Origin: JBFMFB01 sp040752115
GTDB lineage: Bacteria; Pseudomonadota; Gammaproteobacteria; Burkholderiales; Sulfuricellaceae
DNA length: 64,000 bases
Direction: 5' to 3'
Assembly (NCBI GenBank): GCA_040752115.1
Contig: JBFMFB010000012.1
Location: 7,302 to 71,301, forward strand
The position numbers were made by a program, and so were the translations under genes. This document shows, piece by piece, positions 30,816 through 38,657 of this stretch; the stretch's first letter is position 1, and every line of letters starts with the position of its first letter. The notes below the pieces were generated by a model. It worked only from the letters and a program-made list of their open reading frames with translations. It had not been told where the DNA came from and ran no database searches.

Positions 30816-31174
30816 TGTCCCCCCTGGCCCATCAGCAGCTTGACCGCCCACAGCAGGGATGCGTCCACGATCCACAGGAACACCGCCACCACGACCACCA
30901 GCAGGATAACCACCCCTGTGGTCTGCAGCGTTTCCTTGCGGGTCGGCCACACCACCTTACGCGTCTCGGCTGCTGATTCCTTGCAAAATGCAAAGAACTG
31001 CTTGCCCGGTTCGGTGAACCACATCACCGCAACCGCCAGCGCCACGCCCGTCAACACGGTGACCACGCGCAGCACCATGGCGTGCTCGGCCAAAAAATAA
31101 TACCCCGCCACTCCTGCGCTCATCAGCAGGAGCGCCAGGCTCAGCTTGATTTTATCCGTTATCGTCATGTTCAA
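30812..31174 (-). CDS. secE: Preprotein translocase subunit SecE, three-helix form
   Basis: Clamp of the SecYEG translocon. The 120 residues contain three predicted membrane segments, as in E. coli, while many bacteria have only one. The conserved cytoplasmic part [20 protein letters not shown] precedes the essential last helix. ATG codons occur at 31174 and 31168. It is coupled to nusG by a 4-bp overlap and lies downstream of tRNA-Trp, the standard order. Confidence 0.96.
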   Translation of the reverse strand: MNMTITDKIKLSLALLLMSAGVAGYYFLAEHAMVLRVVTVLTGVALAVAVMWFTEPGKQFFAFCKESAAETRKVVWPTRKETLQTTGVVILLVVVVAVFLWIVDASLLWAVKLLMGQGGQ

Positions 31175-31256
31175 AAGCCAAAAAAGGCAAGCCGGACGGC
31201 TTGGATGCCGCGGGCGTCCGCATTTCTTTTTCGCCCGTTTTGGCCTTAGTAAATTT

Positions 31257-31332
31257 TGGCAGGCCAGGAGGGTCTCGAACCCCCAACCTTCGGTTTTGGA
31301 GACCGACGCTCTACCAATTGAGCTACTGGCCT
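31257..31332 (-). tRNA. tRNA-Trp (CCA)
   Basis: A cloverleaf of 73 nt plus encoded CCA. The acceptor strands AGGCCAG and CTGGCCT pair fully, the discriminator is G, and the anticodon arm reads GGTCTCCAAAACC with anticodon CCA. The T arm contains GGTTCGAGACCC. It lies between tuf and secE, as in E. coli. Confidence 0.97.
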
Positions 31333-31340
31333 AAAATTTC

Positions 31341-31401
31341 GTGAGGGGCAAGGCGTGAGGGGGAAAACTCCACTCCTCACCCCTCACTCTTCACACCTCA
31401 C
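31341..31401. repeat. Hairpin repeat of the gtgaggagt family, tuf-tRNA-Trp gap
   Basis: The left arm is gtgaggggcaaggcgtgagg. The right arm (actcctcacccctcactctt, continuing to cacctcac) ends right at the tuf stop. The final 20-odd bases are shared with the element that follows the other tuf gene, so the two tuf 3' flanks look alike. Confidence 0.75.
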
Positions 31402-32592
<1,191 letters not shown>

Positions 32593-32641
32593 GATAGTTC
32601 CCTCAAACGTGCACTTGTTTTTAAGTACCACAACCAAAAAA

Positions 32642-32716
<75 letters not shown>

Positions 32717-32742
32717 AATAAACCGATGCCTCGATACACAAC

Positions 32743-32816
32743 TGGAGCGGGTGAAGGGAATCGAACCCTCGTCGTAAGCTTGGAAGGCTTCTGCTCTACC
32801 ATTGAGCTACACCCGC
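32743..32816 (-). tRNA. tRNA-Gly (TCC)
   Basis: A 71-nt cloverleaf plus encoded CCA. The acceptor strands GCGGGTG/CACCCGC pair fully, the discriminator is T as expected for bacterial tRNA-Gly, and the anticodon is TCC in AAGCCTTCCAAGCTT. It is third in the four-tRNA cluster in transcription order. Confidence 0.97.
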
Positions 32817-32887
32817 GCTTCTCCGCGGTTCAAAAACACAAGCCCCTTACCGGCTGCTTTCCGCCGCTCTTCATCCGCTGGCTTAAT

Positions 32888-32974
<87 letters not shown>

Positions 32975-33078
32975 GAACGAAACTCGCGATTATGGCGGCT
33001 TTCTCGGCGGGTGTCAAACGAAATTAAAATATGCCAACTGGAAGCGCTTCGCCCAACGCGCTGACCGGAAGCGAAATA

Positions 33079-33154
33079 TGGTGCCGGCAATAGGAATCGA
33101 ACCCACGACCTTCTGATTACAAATCAGCTGCTCTACCTGCTGAGCTATGCCGGC
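33079..33154 (-). tRNA. tRNA-Thr (TGT)
   Basis: A 73-nt cloverleaf plus encoded CCA. The acceptor strands GCCGGCA/TGCCGGC pair fully, the discriminator is A and the anticodon is TGT in CTGATTTGTAATCAG (reads ACA). It is first in the cluster and directly follows the promoter. Confidence 0.97.
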
Positions 33155-33164
33155 GTTGGGGCGA

Positions 33165-33193
33165 ATTATAGGAGGTTTGCCACGCCGCGGCAA
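33165..33193 (-). promoter_or_regulatory. Sigma-70 promoter of the tRNA-tuf operon
   Basis: On the minus strand TTGCCG (33188-33193) and a perfect TATAAT (33165-33170) are spaced by 17 bp. The -10 box ends 10 bp before the first base of tRNA-Thr(TGT), so the start is a few bases upstream of the mature tRNA. It lies just inside the 53-bp gap to sspB. Confidence 0.85.
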
Positions 33194-33207
33194 TCGCAGG
33201 GGGCGGG

Positions 33208-33636
33208 CTATTTCACCACTTTGAGCGACGGCTTGCCGCGGCCGGGCCCCACGGGCGGGCGGTCATCGGGCGCGGGAGCGCCGGCGGACGGCCCGGTCGC
33301 CTCGCCGCCCTCCTGAAGCGTCTCATCTTCCCTGCCGAAAAACAGGCCTTGGCCGCTTTCGCGGGCGTAGATGCCGATGACCGCGCTCACCGGCACGAAG
33401 ATATCGCGCGAGATTCCGCCGAAGCGCGCCGAAAACCGGATTGCCGAATTGTCGATCACCAGGTTAGGTGTGGCGGCGGGCCCGATGTTCAGGACGATTT
33501 CGCCCTCTTTGACATATTCCGGCGGCACACGGGTCTGTTCGTCCACCGCCACCGCGAGGTAGGGAGTCAGCCCGCTGTCCACGCACCATTCGTAGATGGC
33601 GCGGATCAGATAGGGTTTGGTCGAGAGCGCGCTCAC
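33208..33636 (-). CDS. sspB: ClpXP protease specificity-enhancing factor SspB
   Basis: Adaptor that tethers ssrA-tagged proteins to ClpXP. The 142 residues contain the substrate-binding domain (about 1-105, with LTPYLAVAVDEQTRVPPEYV and NSAIRFSARFGGISRDIFVP). A flexible, proline-rich tail ends PSLKVVK, the short C-terminal motif that docks on the ClpX zinc domain. It is 12 bp downstream of sspA, the conserved pair in beta- and gammaproteobacteria. Confidence 0.95.
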   Translation of the reverse strand: MSALSTKPYLIRAIYEWCVDSGLTPYLAVAVDEQTRVPPEYVKEGEIVLNIGPAATPNLVIDNSAIRFSARFGGISRDIFVPVSAVIGIYARESGQGLFFGREDETLQEGGEATGPSAGAPAPDDRPPVGPGRGKPSLKVVK

Positions 33637-33648
33637 TACCGGAATCCC

Positions 33649-34248
33649 TTACTTGCGCATTGCCTTTTCGGAAGGCGTCATCGCTTCGATGTAGGCCGGG
33701 CGCGAAAACAGACGTTCGGCGTATTTCAGTAGCGGCGCCGCCTGCTTGGGCAGGCTGATGTCGTAGTATTCGAGGCGCCACAGCAGCGGCGCGATCGCCA
33801 CGTCCAGCATGGAGAACTCTTCGCCCAGCATGTATTTTTGCTTGACGAACAGCGGGGCGATCTGCGCAAGGTTGTCCCGGATGATGCCCCGGGCCTTGTC
33901 TGCCGCTTTCTGGCTGCCATGCTCCACGGCCTCGATATGGCTGAACAATTCCTTTTCGAAACGGAACAGGAACAGCCGCGCCCTGCCGCGCATCACGGGA
34001 TCCGCCGGCATCAACTGAGGATGCGGGAAGCGCTCGTCGATGTATTCGTTGATGATGTTCGCCTCGTACAGGATAAGGTCGCGCTCGACCAGCACGGGGA
34101 CCTTGTTGTACGGGTTCATCACTGCCAGATCATCCGGCAGGTTGTGCAAGTCGACGTCAATGATTTGGAAGTCCATCCCTTTTTCGTACAGCACGATGCG
34201 GCAGCGCTGGCTGAAAGGGCAGGTGGTACCGGAATAAAGGGTCATCAT
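33649..34248 (-). CDS. sspA: Stringent starvation protein A, glutathione-S-transferase fold
   Basis: RNA polymerase-associated regulator with a GST fold but usually no GST activity. From the tandem ATG at 34248 it has 199 residues beginning MMTLYSGTTCPFSQRCRIVL. An in-frame GTG at 34260 would add four. The N-terminal thioredoxin-like domain contains NKVPVLVERDLILYE, and the C-terminal helical domain ends RPAYIEAMTPSEKAMRK. SspA and SspB commonly form an operon next to petABC in this group. Confidence 0.94.
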   Translation of the reverse strand: MMTLYSGTTCPFSQRCRIVLYEKGMDFQIIDVDLHNLPDDLAVMNPYNKVPVLVERDLILYEANIINEYIDERFPHPQLMPADPVMRGRARLFLFRFEKELFSHIEAVEHGSQKAADKARGIIRDNLAQIAPLFVKQKYMLGEEFSMLDVAIAPLLWRLEYYDISLPKQAAPLLKYAERLFSRPAYIEAMTPSEKAMRK

Positions 34249-34288
34249 AATTTTTGCCACTCGTAGCGGACATTAAGCCATCGTTCTC

Positions 34289-34313
34289 GGGCTCGTTGCA
34301 TCGCAACGAGCCC
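34289..34313. other. Perfect 11-bp hairpin between petC and sspA
   Basis: GGGCTCGTTGC and GCAACGAGCCC pair perfectly around a 3-base loop. No T-run follows on either strand. A second, imperfect hairpin (GCCAG-CGTG/CACG-CTGGC, about 34362-34389) lies closer to petC. They may end or protect the petABC transcript, or sit in the leader of sspA. Confidence 0.6.
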
Positions 34314-34415
34314 GCTCCAACCTTCGTTTCACGCGGCGTTCGGGGGCCGGGAAGCGGCAAGGCCAGCCGTGCCGGGAAACACGACTGGCCCTCTTTCGCT
34401 TCGTTACTAACGCGC

Positions 34416-35129
34416 CTAGTGGATGTCTTTCCAGTACTCTTTATATAGAGCGTAGGACACCACGAAAAAGATACCCAGGAATGCGAGAACGATCCAGCCC
34501 AGGTTCTGGCGGGTCTGCCTGACCGGCTCGCCCATGAACACCAGGTAGTTGACCAGATCTCCCACCATGGCATCATACTCCGCCGGTTTCAGGGTGCCCG
34601 GCTTGGCCAGCACCAGCTTGCCGGCGTGCTCGCCCTTGCCCTCGGCGTGCTGCAGCACCTGTTCCCCCTGGAACTGGTACAGAATGTGCGGCATGCCGAC
34701 CTTGTCGAACACCAGGTTGTTCCAGCCCGTCGGACGGGTCTCGTCGCGGTAGAAGGTGCGCAGGTAGGTATACAGCCAATCGGCGCCGCGGGCACGGGCG
34801 ATCACGGACAGATCCGGCGGCGTCGCACCGAACCATTCTTTCGCCTCTTTCTTGCTCATGGCGACGTTCATGGTTTCGCCGGTTTTTTCGGCGGTGAACA
34901 TGTATTTGGCCTTGATCTGCTCTTCCGTCAGCCCGATGTCCTGCAGCCGGTTGTAGCGCATATAGGCGGCGCTGTGGCAGTTCAGACAGTAGGTAACGAA
35001 GGTTTCCGCGCCGCGCTGCAGCGACGCCTTGTTGCCCAGATCAACCGGGGCCTTGTCCAGATGCACGTCCCCGCCCGAGGCCAGCGCCATTGCCGGCGCC
35101 AGCAGCAATACAAATAGGAGTTTTCTCAT
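34416..35129 (-). CDS. petC: Cytochrome c1 of the bc1 complex
   Basis: Passes electrons from the Rieske protein to a soluble cytochrome c. The 237 residues start with a cleavable signal (MRKLLFVLLLAPAMALASGG). The heme c site CLNCH lies near residues 53-57. A C-terminal membrane anchor (WIVLAFLGIFFVVSYALYKE) is followed by a short cytoplasmic tail. It is one base after petB and last in petABC. Confidence 0.97.
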   Translation of the reverse strand: MRKLLFVLLLAPAMALASGGDVHLDKAPVDLGNKASLQRGAETFVTYCLNCHSAAYMRYNRLQDIGLTEEQIKAKYMFTAEKTGETMNVAMSKKEAKEWFGATPPDLSVIARARGADWLYTYLRTFYRDETRPTGWNNLVFDKVGMPHILYQFQGEQVLQHAEGKGEHAGKLVLAKPGTLKPAEYDAMVGDLVNYLVFMGEPVRQTRQNLGWIVLAFLGIFFVVSYALYKEYWKDIH

Positions 35130-35130
35130 T

Positions 35131-36366
35131 TTAGCCTGTCACCCTTTCTGGTTCCGGTTTGGTCTTGTCAATCTTGGTGTACCACGGCATCAGGAAGAAG
35201 AACGCGAAATACACCACGCTCAACACCTGCGCAAAGAAGGTATACAAGGCCGTTGCGGGTTGCGTGCCAAGATAGCCGAGACCGATGAAGCTAACCACGA
35301 ATGCGGCGAGGAAAGCCTTGTAAAGCCCGCCGCGATAGCGGATGGATTTGACCTTGCCTTTGTCCAACCAGGGAAGGAAGAACAGGATCACCACCGCCAC
35401 GCCCATCGCGATCACGCCCCACACCTGCGTACCGGCAAACGACGGCACCGCGCGCAGAATCGCGTAGAACGGCGTGAAATACCACACCGGCGCGATATGC
35501 GGCGGGGTCTTCATCGGGTCAGCCGGTTCGAAGTTGGGGTGCTCGATGAAGAAGCCGCCCATTTCCGGCGCGAAGAACACCACTGCAGCGAACAGGATCA
35601 GAAACCCGGCCACGCCCGCAATATCCTTCACCGTGTAATAGGGGTGGAAAGGGATGCCGTCCAGCGGGATTCCGGTCTGCGGATCCTTGTTCTTCTTGAT
35701 CTCGACGCCGTCCGGGTTATTGGAGCCCACTTCGTGCAGCGCCACGATGTGTGCCACGATCAGGGCCAGCAGGATGAGCGGCACGGCGATCACGTGAAAG
35801 GCGAAGAAGCGGTTCAGCGTGGCGTCGGAGATCACGTAGTCGCCGCGAATCCACACCCCAAGATCGGGGCCGATCACCGGGATCGAGGTAAACAGGTTGA
35901 CGATCACCTGCGCGCCCCAGTAAGACATCTGGCCCCACGGCAGCAGATAGCCGAAGAACGCTTCGGCCATCAACGCCAGATAAATCAGCATGCCGAAGAT
36001 CCAGATCAGCTCGCGCGGCTTACGGTGCGAACCGTAGATCAGGCCGCGGAACATGTGCAGGTACACCACGATGAAGAAGGCGGACGCGCCGGTGGAGTGC
36101 ATGTAGCGGATCAACCAGCCCCAATCCACGTCGCGCATGATGTACTCGACGGAGGCGAAGGCCAGATTGGCGTCCGGCTTGTAATGCATGGTCAGGAAAA
36201 TACCGGTGACGATCTGGATCACCAGTACCAGCAACGCCAGCGAGCCGAAGAAATACCAGAAGTTGAAATTCTTCGGAGCGTAGTATTTGGACAGGTGCGC
36301 TTCCCAGGTGGACGTAAGCGGAAAGCGGTCATCCATCCACTTCATAAAACGTGTCATGCTGTTCAT
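35131..36366 (-). CDS. petB: Cytochrome b of the bc1 complex
   Basis: Membrane core of ubiquinol:cytochrome c reductase, holding hemes bL and bH and both quinone sites. The 411 residues contain about eight helices. WGWLIRYMHSTGASAFFIVV and VIAVPLILLALIVAHIVALH carry heme-ligand histidines. The Qo-site motif is PVWY (before FTPFYAILRAVPS) instead of PEWY, a variant I associate with beta- and gammaproteobacteria. It is 3 bp after petA. Confidence 0.98.
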   Translation of the reverse strand: MNSMTRFMKWMDDRFPLTSTWEAHLSKYYAPKNFNFWYFFGSLALLVLVIQIVTGIFLTMHYKPDANLAFASVEYIMRDVDWGWLIRYMHSTGASAFFIVVYLHMFRGLIYGSHRKPRELIWIFGMLIYLALMAEAFFGYLLPWGQMSYWGAQVIVNLFTSIPVIGPDLGVWIRGDYVISDATLNRFFAFHVIAVPLILLALIVAHIVALHEVGSNNPDGVEIKKNKDPQTGIPLDGIPFHPYYTVKDIAGVAGFLILFAAVVFFAPEMGGFFIEHPNFEPADPMKTPPHIAPVWYFTPFYAILRAVPSFAGTQVWGVIAMGVAVVILFFLPWLDKGKVKSIRYRGGLYKAFLAAFVVSFIGLGYLGTQPATALYTFFAQVLSVVYFAFFFLMPWYTKIDKTKPEPERVTG

Positions 36367-36369
36367 TTA

Positions 36370-36963
36370 TCAGGCTCCCTTGCTGTCTTCGCCGATGAGA
36401 ATCCGCGTATCGCTCAGATACTTGTGGGGGGGGATGACCAGGTTGGTCGGCGCAGGAACGCCCTTGAACACGCGCGCGGCCAGGTCGAATTTGGAGCCGT
36501 GGCAGGGGCAAAAGAACCCGCCCGGCCAGTCGGCGCCCAAGTCGGCCGGCCCGACTTCCTTGCGGTACATCGGCGAACAGCCGAGATGCGTACAGATGCC
36601 GACCGCCACGAGATATTGCGGCTTGATCGAACGCGTCGGATTCTTGCAGTAATCCGGCTGCTGCGGTGCCTCGGATTTGGGATCGGCCAGCTTGTCGTCA
36701 TGCTTGCCCAACAGATCCAGCATCTCCTTGGTGCGGTTGACGATCCACACCGGCTTGCCGCGCCACTCGAAGGCGACCAGCATGCCCGGCTCGATCTTCG
36801 AGATATCCGCTTCCACCGGCGCGCCCGCTGCCTTCGCCCGCGCGCTGGGCATCATGCTCAGAACGAACGGCACTGCGGTTCCGACTGCCGCCACCCCTCC
36901 GACGGCAGCGGTCGCGGCGACCAGGAATCTCCGTTTGCTGCGATCCACTTCGTTTTTGCTCAT
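36370..36963 (-). CDS. petA: Rieske iron-sulfur protein of the bc1 complex
   Basis: Takes the first electron from ubiquinol. I chose the ATG at 36963 (197 residues, MSKNEVDRSKRRFLVAATAA). The N-terminus has a twin-arginine (KRRFLV) signal-anchor. The 2Fe-2S cluster ligands are in CTHLGC and CPCHGS. The promoter at 37010-37018 lies just upstream, making petA the first gene of petABC. Confidence 0.97.
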   Translation of the reverse strand: MSKNEVDRSKRRFLVAATAAVGGVAAVGTAVPFVLSMMPSARAKAAGAPVEADISKIEPGMLVAFEWRGKPVWIVNRTKEMLDLLGKHDDKLADPKSEAPQQPDYCKNPTRSIKPQYLVAVGICTHLGCSPMYRKEVGPADLGADWPGGFFCPCHGSKFDLAARVFKGVPAPTNLVIPPHKYLSDTRILIGEDSKGA

Positions 36964-37009
36964 ATCGCGATCCCTACATAGAGACAAGAAAAAAGTTCAA
37001 AAAATGGCG

Positions 37010-37018
37010 ATTATATCA
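37010..37018 (-). promoter_or_regulatory. Extended -10 promoter of petABC
   Basis: The minus strand reads TGATATAAT, a perfect -10 hexamer (37010-37015) with the extended TGn element. No good -35 box is seen at 16-18 bp. The start would be near 37003, about 40 bp ahead of petA. The rest of the 212-bp petA-mobA gap shows no gene. Confidence 0.6.
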
Positions 37019-37175
37019 AAATTCGACCCTGTTTCCACCCGGCATGCCGGGCCTCGGCCGAGCTCGGTTTTCGTCGTTTTGCCTTGGGGCTCTGAACGAG
37101 CAATTTGCATCCCGCCGAAGAAATTGGAACTGCCGCCCGCCATCGCTTCGGCCCGGCAGATGGAAAAGAACCGCG

Positions 37176-37754
37176 TCACTCCATCTGAAGCTCTGCCGGC
37201 GTGTTGATGTTCAGGAACGCTCCGCACTCTTCGAACGGCACTTCCACCCGCCTCAGCCGCCGCTGCCACTCCCCGACCCGCCGCCCGCCGGCGGACAGAA
37301 AATCGCCCAGGTCCGCCCGCAGCTCGCGCCGAACCAGGCAGATCGCCGGGTGGGCACGGCCGCCGGAAAAAGGAACCGCCACCTCTGCCGCACCTCCCTC
37401 CAACCCTGTCAGGAGGCGCGCCGCAAGATCCGATGGGAGGAACGGGGTGTCGCACGGGGCGCACAGTATCAAGGGGTGTGCCGCCGCTTCCATGGCGCGG
37501 TGCAATCCGGCGAGGGGACCGGGAAAATCAGGCAGGGTATCTTCCAGCACCAGATAGCCGAATGCCCGGTATTGCTCAAGATTGCGGTTGGCGCTGATGA
37601 ACAACTCGTCCACCTGGGGCGCAATGCGCTCCAGCACCCAGGCGATCATCGGACGGCCGAGCAACGGCACCAGCCCTTTGTCCTGCCCGTTCATGCGCTG
37701 ACCCCGCCCGCCGGCGAGAATCACGGCGCTGATTTTCCGGACGGGATCAGGCAT
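37176..37754 (-). CDS. mobA: Molybdenum cofactor guanylyltransferase
   Basis: Joins GMP to molybdopterin to make the bis-MGD cofactor used by enzymes such as the formate dehydrogenase at 58183-61239. The 192 residues contain the nucleotide-binding signature AVILAGGRGQRMNGQDKGLV at about 9-28 and the LCAPCDTPFLPSDLA motif near 97-111. It is encoded 33 bp downstream of tatD. Confidence 0.95.
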   Translation of the reverse strand: MPDPVRKISAVILAGGRGQRMNGQDKGLVPLLGRPMIAWVLERIAPQVDELFISANRNLEQYRAFGYLVLEDTLPDFPGPLAGLHRAMEAAAHPLILCAPCDTPFLPSDLAARLLTGLEGGAAEVAVPFSGGRAHPAICLVRRELRADLGDFLSAGGRRVGEWQRRLRRVEVPFEECGAFLNINTPAELQME

Positions 37755-37787
37755 GGCGGCAGGGAAATCATTTTTGAAAAGCGCGGA

Positions 37788-38555
37788 TCATACCACATCG
37801 AACATAAGCACCCTGCGGGCGTTCTCCCCGGTCGCACACGCGATCTCCGCTTGGGTGAGGCCGCGCAGCCCCGCCAGCACCTGCGCGATTTGCGGCAAAT
37901 ATTCCGGGCTGTTGCGCGCCTTGCCGATGAACGCAGGCGGAATATCAGGCGCATCGGTTTCCAGCACGATGGATTCCAGCGGCAGTGTGGCGGCCAGTTC
38001 GCGCAGACGCGTTGCACGATCGAAGGTCATGGCGCCGCCGAAGCCGAGCTTGAAACCGAGCTTGATAAACTCTTCCGCCTGCTGGCGGCTACCGCTGAAA
38101 GCATGGGCGATCCCGCCTTTTACCCTATGGCGCCGCAGCAACTTGAGCGCGACATCCTGGGCTTTACGGATATGCAGCAGCACCGGCAGGTCGAACTCCA
38201 CGGCAATCTTCAACTGCTCGCTAAAATAGAATTCCTGCCGGTCGCGGTCATAATCGGAAACGTAAAAATCCAGCCCGATCTCCCCGACCGCAACCGGGTG
38301 GAAGCGGCCGACGTCCGCGCGCAATTCGTCCAAATCCGCCGGCTGCGCCCGCTCCACATACAGCGGATGAATCCCCAGCGCCGGATAGCAGCCCGGATGG
38401 CGCCGGCAGGTCGCCAGTACCGCACCGAACCCGCCGCGCTCCACGCCTGGCACCACCATGATCTCCACCCCCGCCGCACGCGCGCGCGCCGCCACCGCGT
38501 CGCGGTCGGCGTCGAACTCGGCGGCGTCGAGGTGGCAGTGGGTGTCGATCAGCAT
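37788..38555 (-). CDS. tatD: TatD family metal-dependent hydrolase
   Basis: Metal-dependent nuclease of the amidohydrolase fold. The 255 residues begin MLIDTHCHLDAAEFDADRD, giving the HxH metal ligands at residues 6 and 8. AVGEIGLDFY carries the glutamate ligand, LLHIRKA another histidine and SIVLETDAPDIPP the late aspartate. It could be either TatD or YcfH subfamily; I cannot separate them by eye. Confidence 0.9.
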   Translation of the reverse strand: MLIDTHCHLDAAEFDADRDAVAARARAAGVEIMVVPGVERGGFGAVLATCRRHPGCYPALGIHPLYVERAQPADLDELRADVGRFHPVAVGEIGLDFYVSDYDRDRQEFYFSEQLKIAVEFDLPVLLHIRKAQDVALKLLRRHRVKGGIAHAFSGSRQQAEEFIKLGFKLGFGGAMTFDRATRLRELAATLPLESIVLETDAPDIPPAFIGKARNSPEYLPQIAQVLAGLRGLTQAEIACATGENARRVLMFDVV

Positions 38556-38579
38556 CGTTTCGTTTTGAAGGAAAAGCGG

Positions 38580-38620
38580 TTAACCACGAATGACACGAAT
38601 GTTCGCGAATGAACACAATC
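38580..38620. repeat. Interspersed repeat of the ttaaccacgaatgacacgaa family
   Basis: TTAACCACGAATGACACGAA and following cgaatgaacaca units match the left arm of the longer element at 41608-41755. This copy is a half element in the 102-bp gap between tatD and the P-type ATPase gene. Confidence 0.7.
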
Positions 38621-38657
38621 TGGTGCAGGATTCACGGCGATGCCCTGTGCAGGGATG

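Noticed and set aside
30816..30950. 45-residue N-terminal extension of NusG
   Set aside because: It lies inside secE in another frame. The family starts at [13 protein letters not shown], and that start overlaps the secE stop in the usual ATGA form.
32593..32637. 15-residue extension of the second EF-Tu
   Set aside because: It is not present in the first copy, and EF-Tu proteins start MAKGKF or similar.
34289..34313. Rho-independent terminator for petABC
   Set aside because: The hairpin is perfect, but no T-run follows on the minus strand, so I list it only as a hairpin.
36997..37464. Minus-strand open frame between petA and mobA
   Set aside because: It overlaps mobA in another frame and shows no family resemblance.
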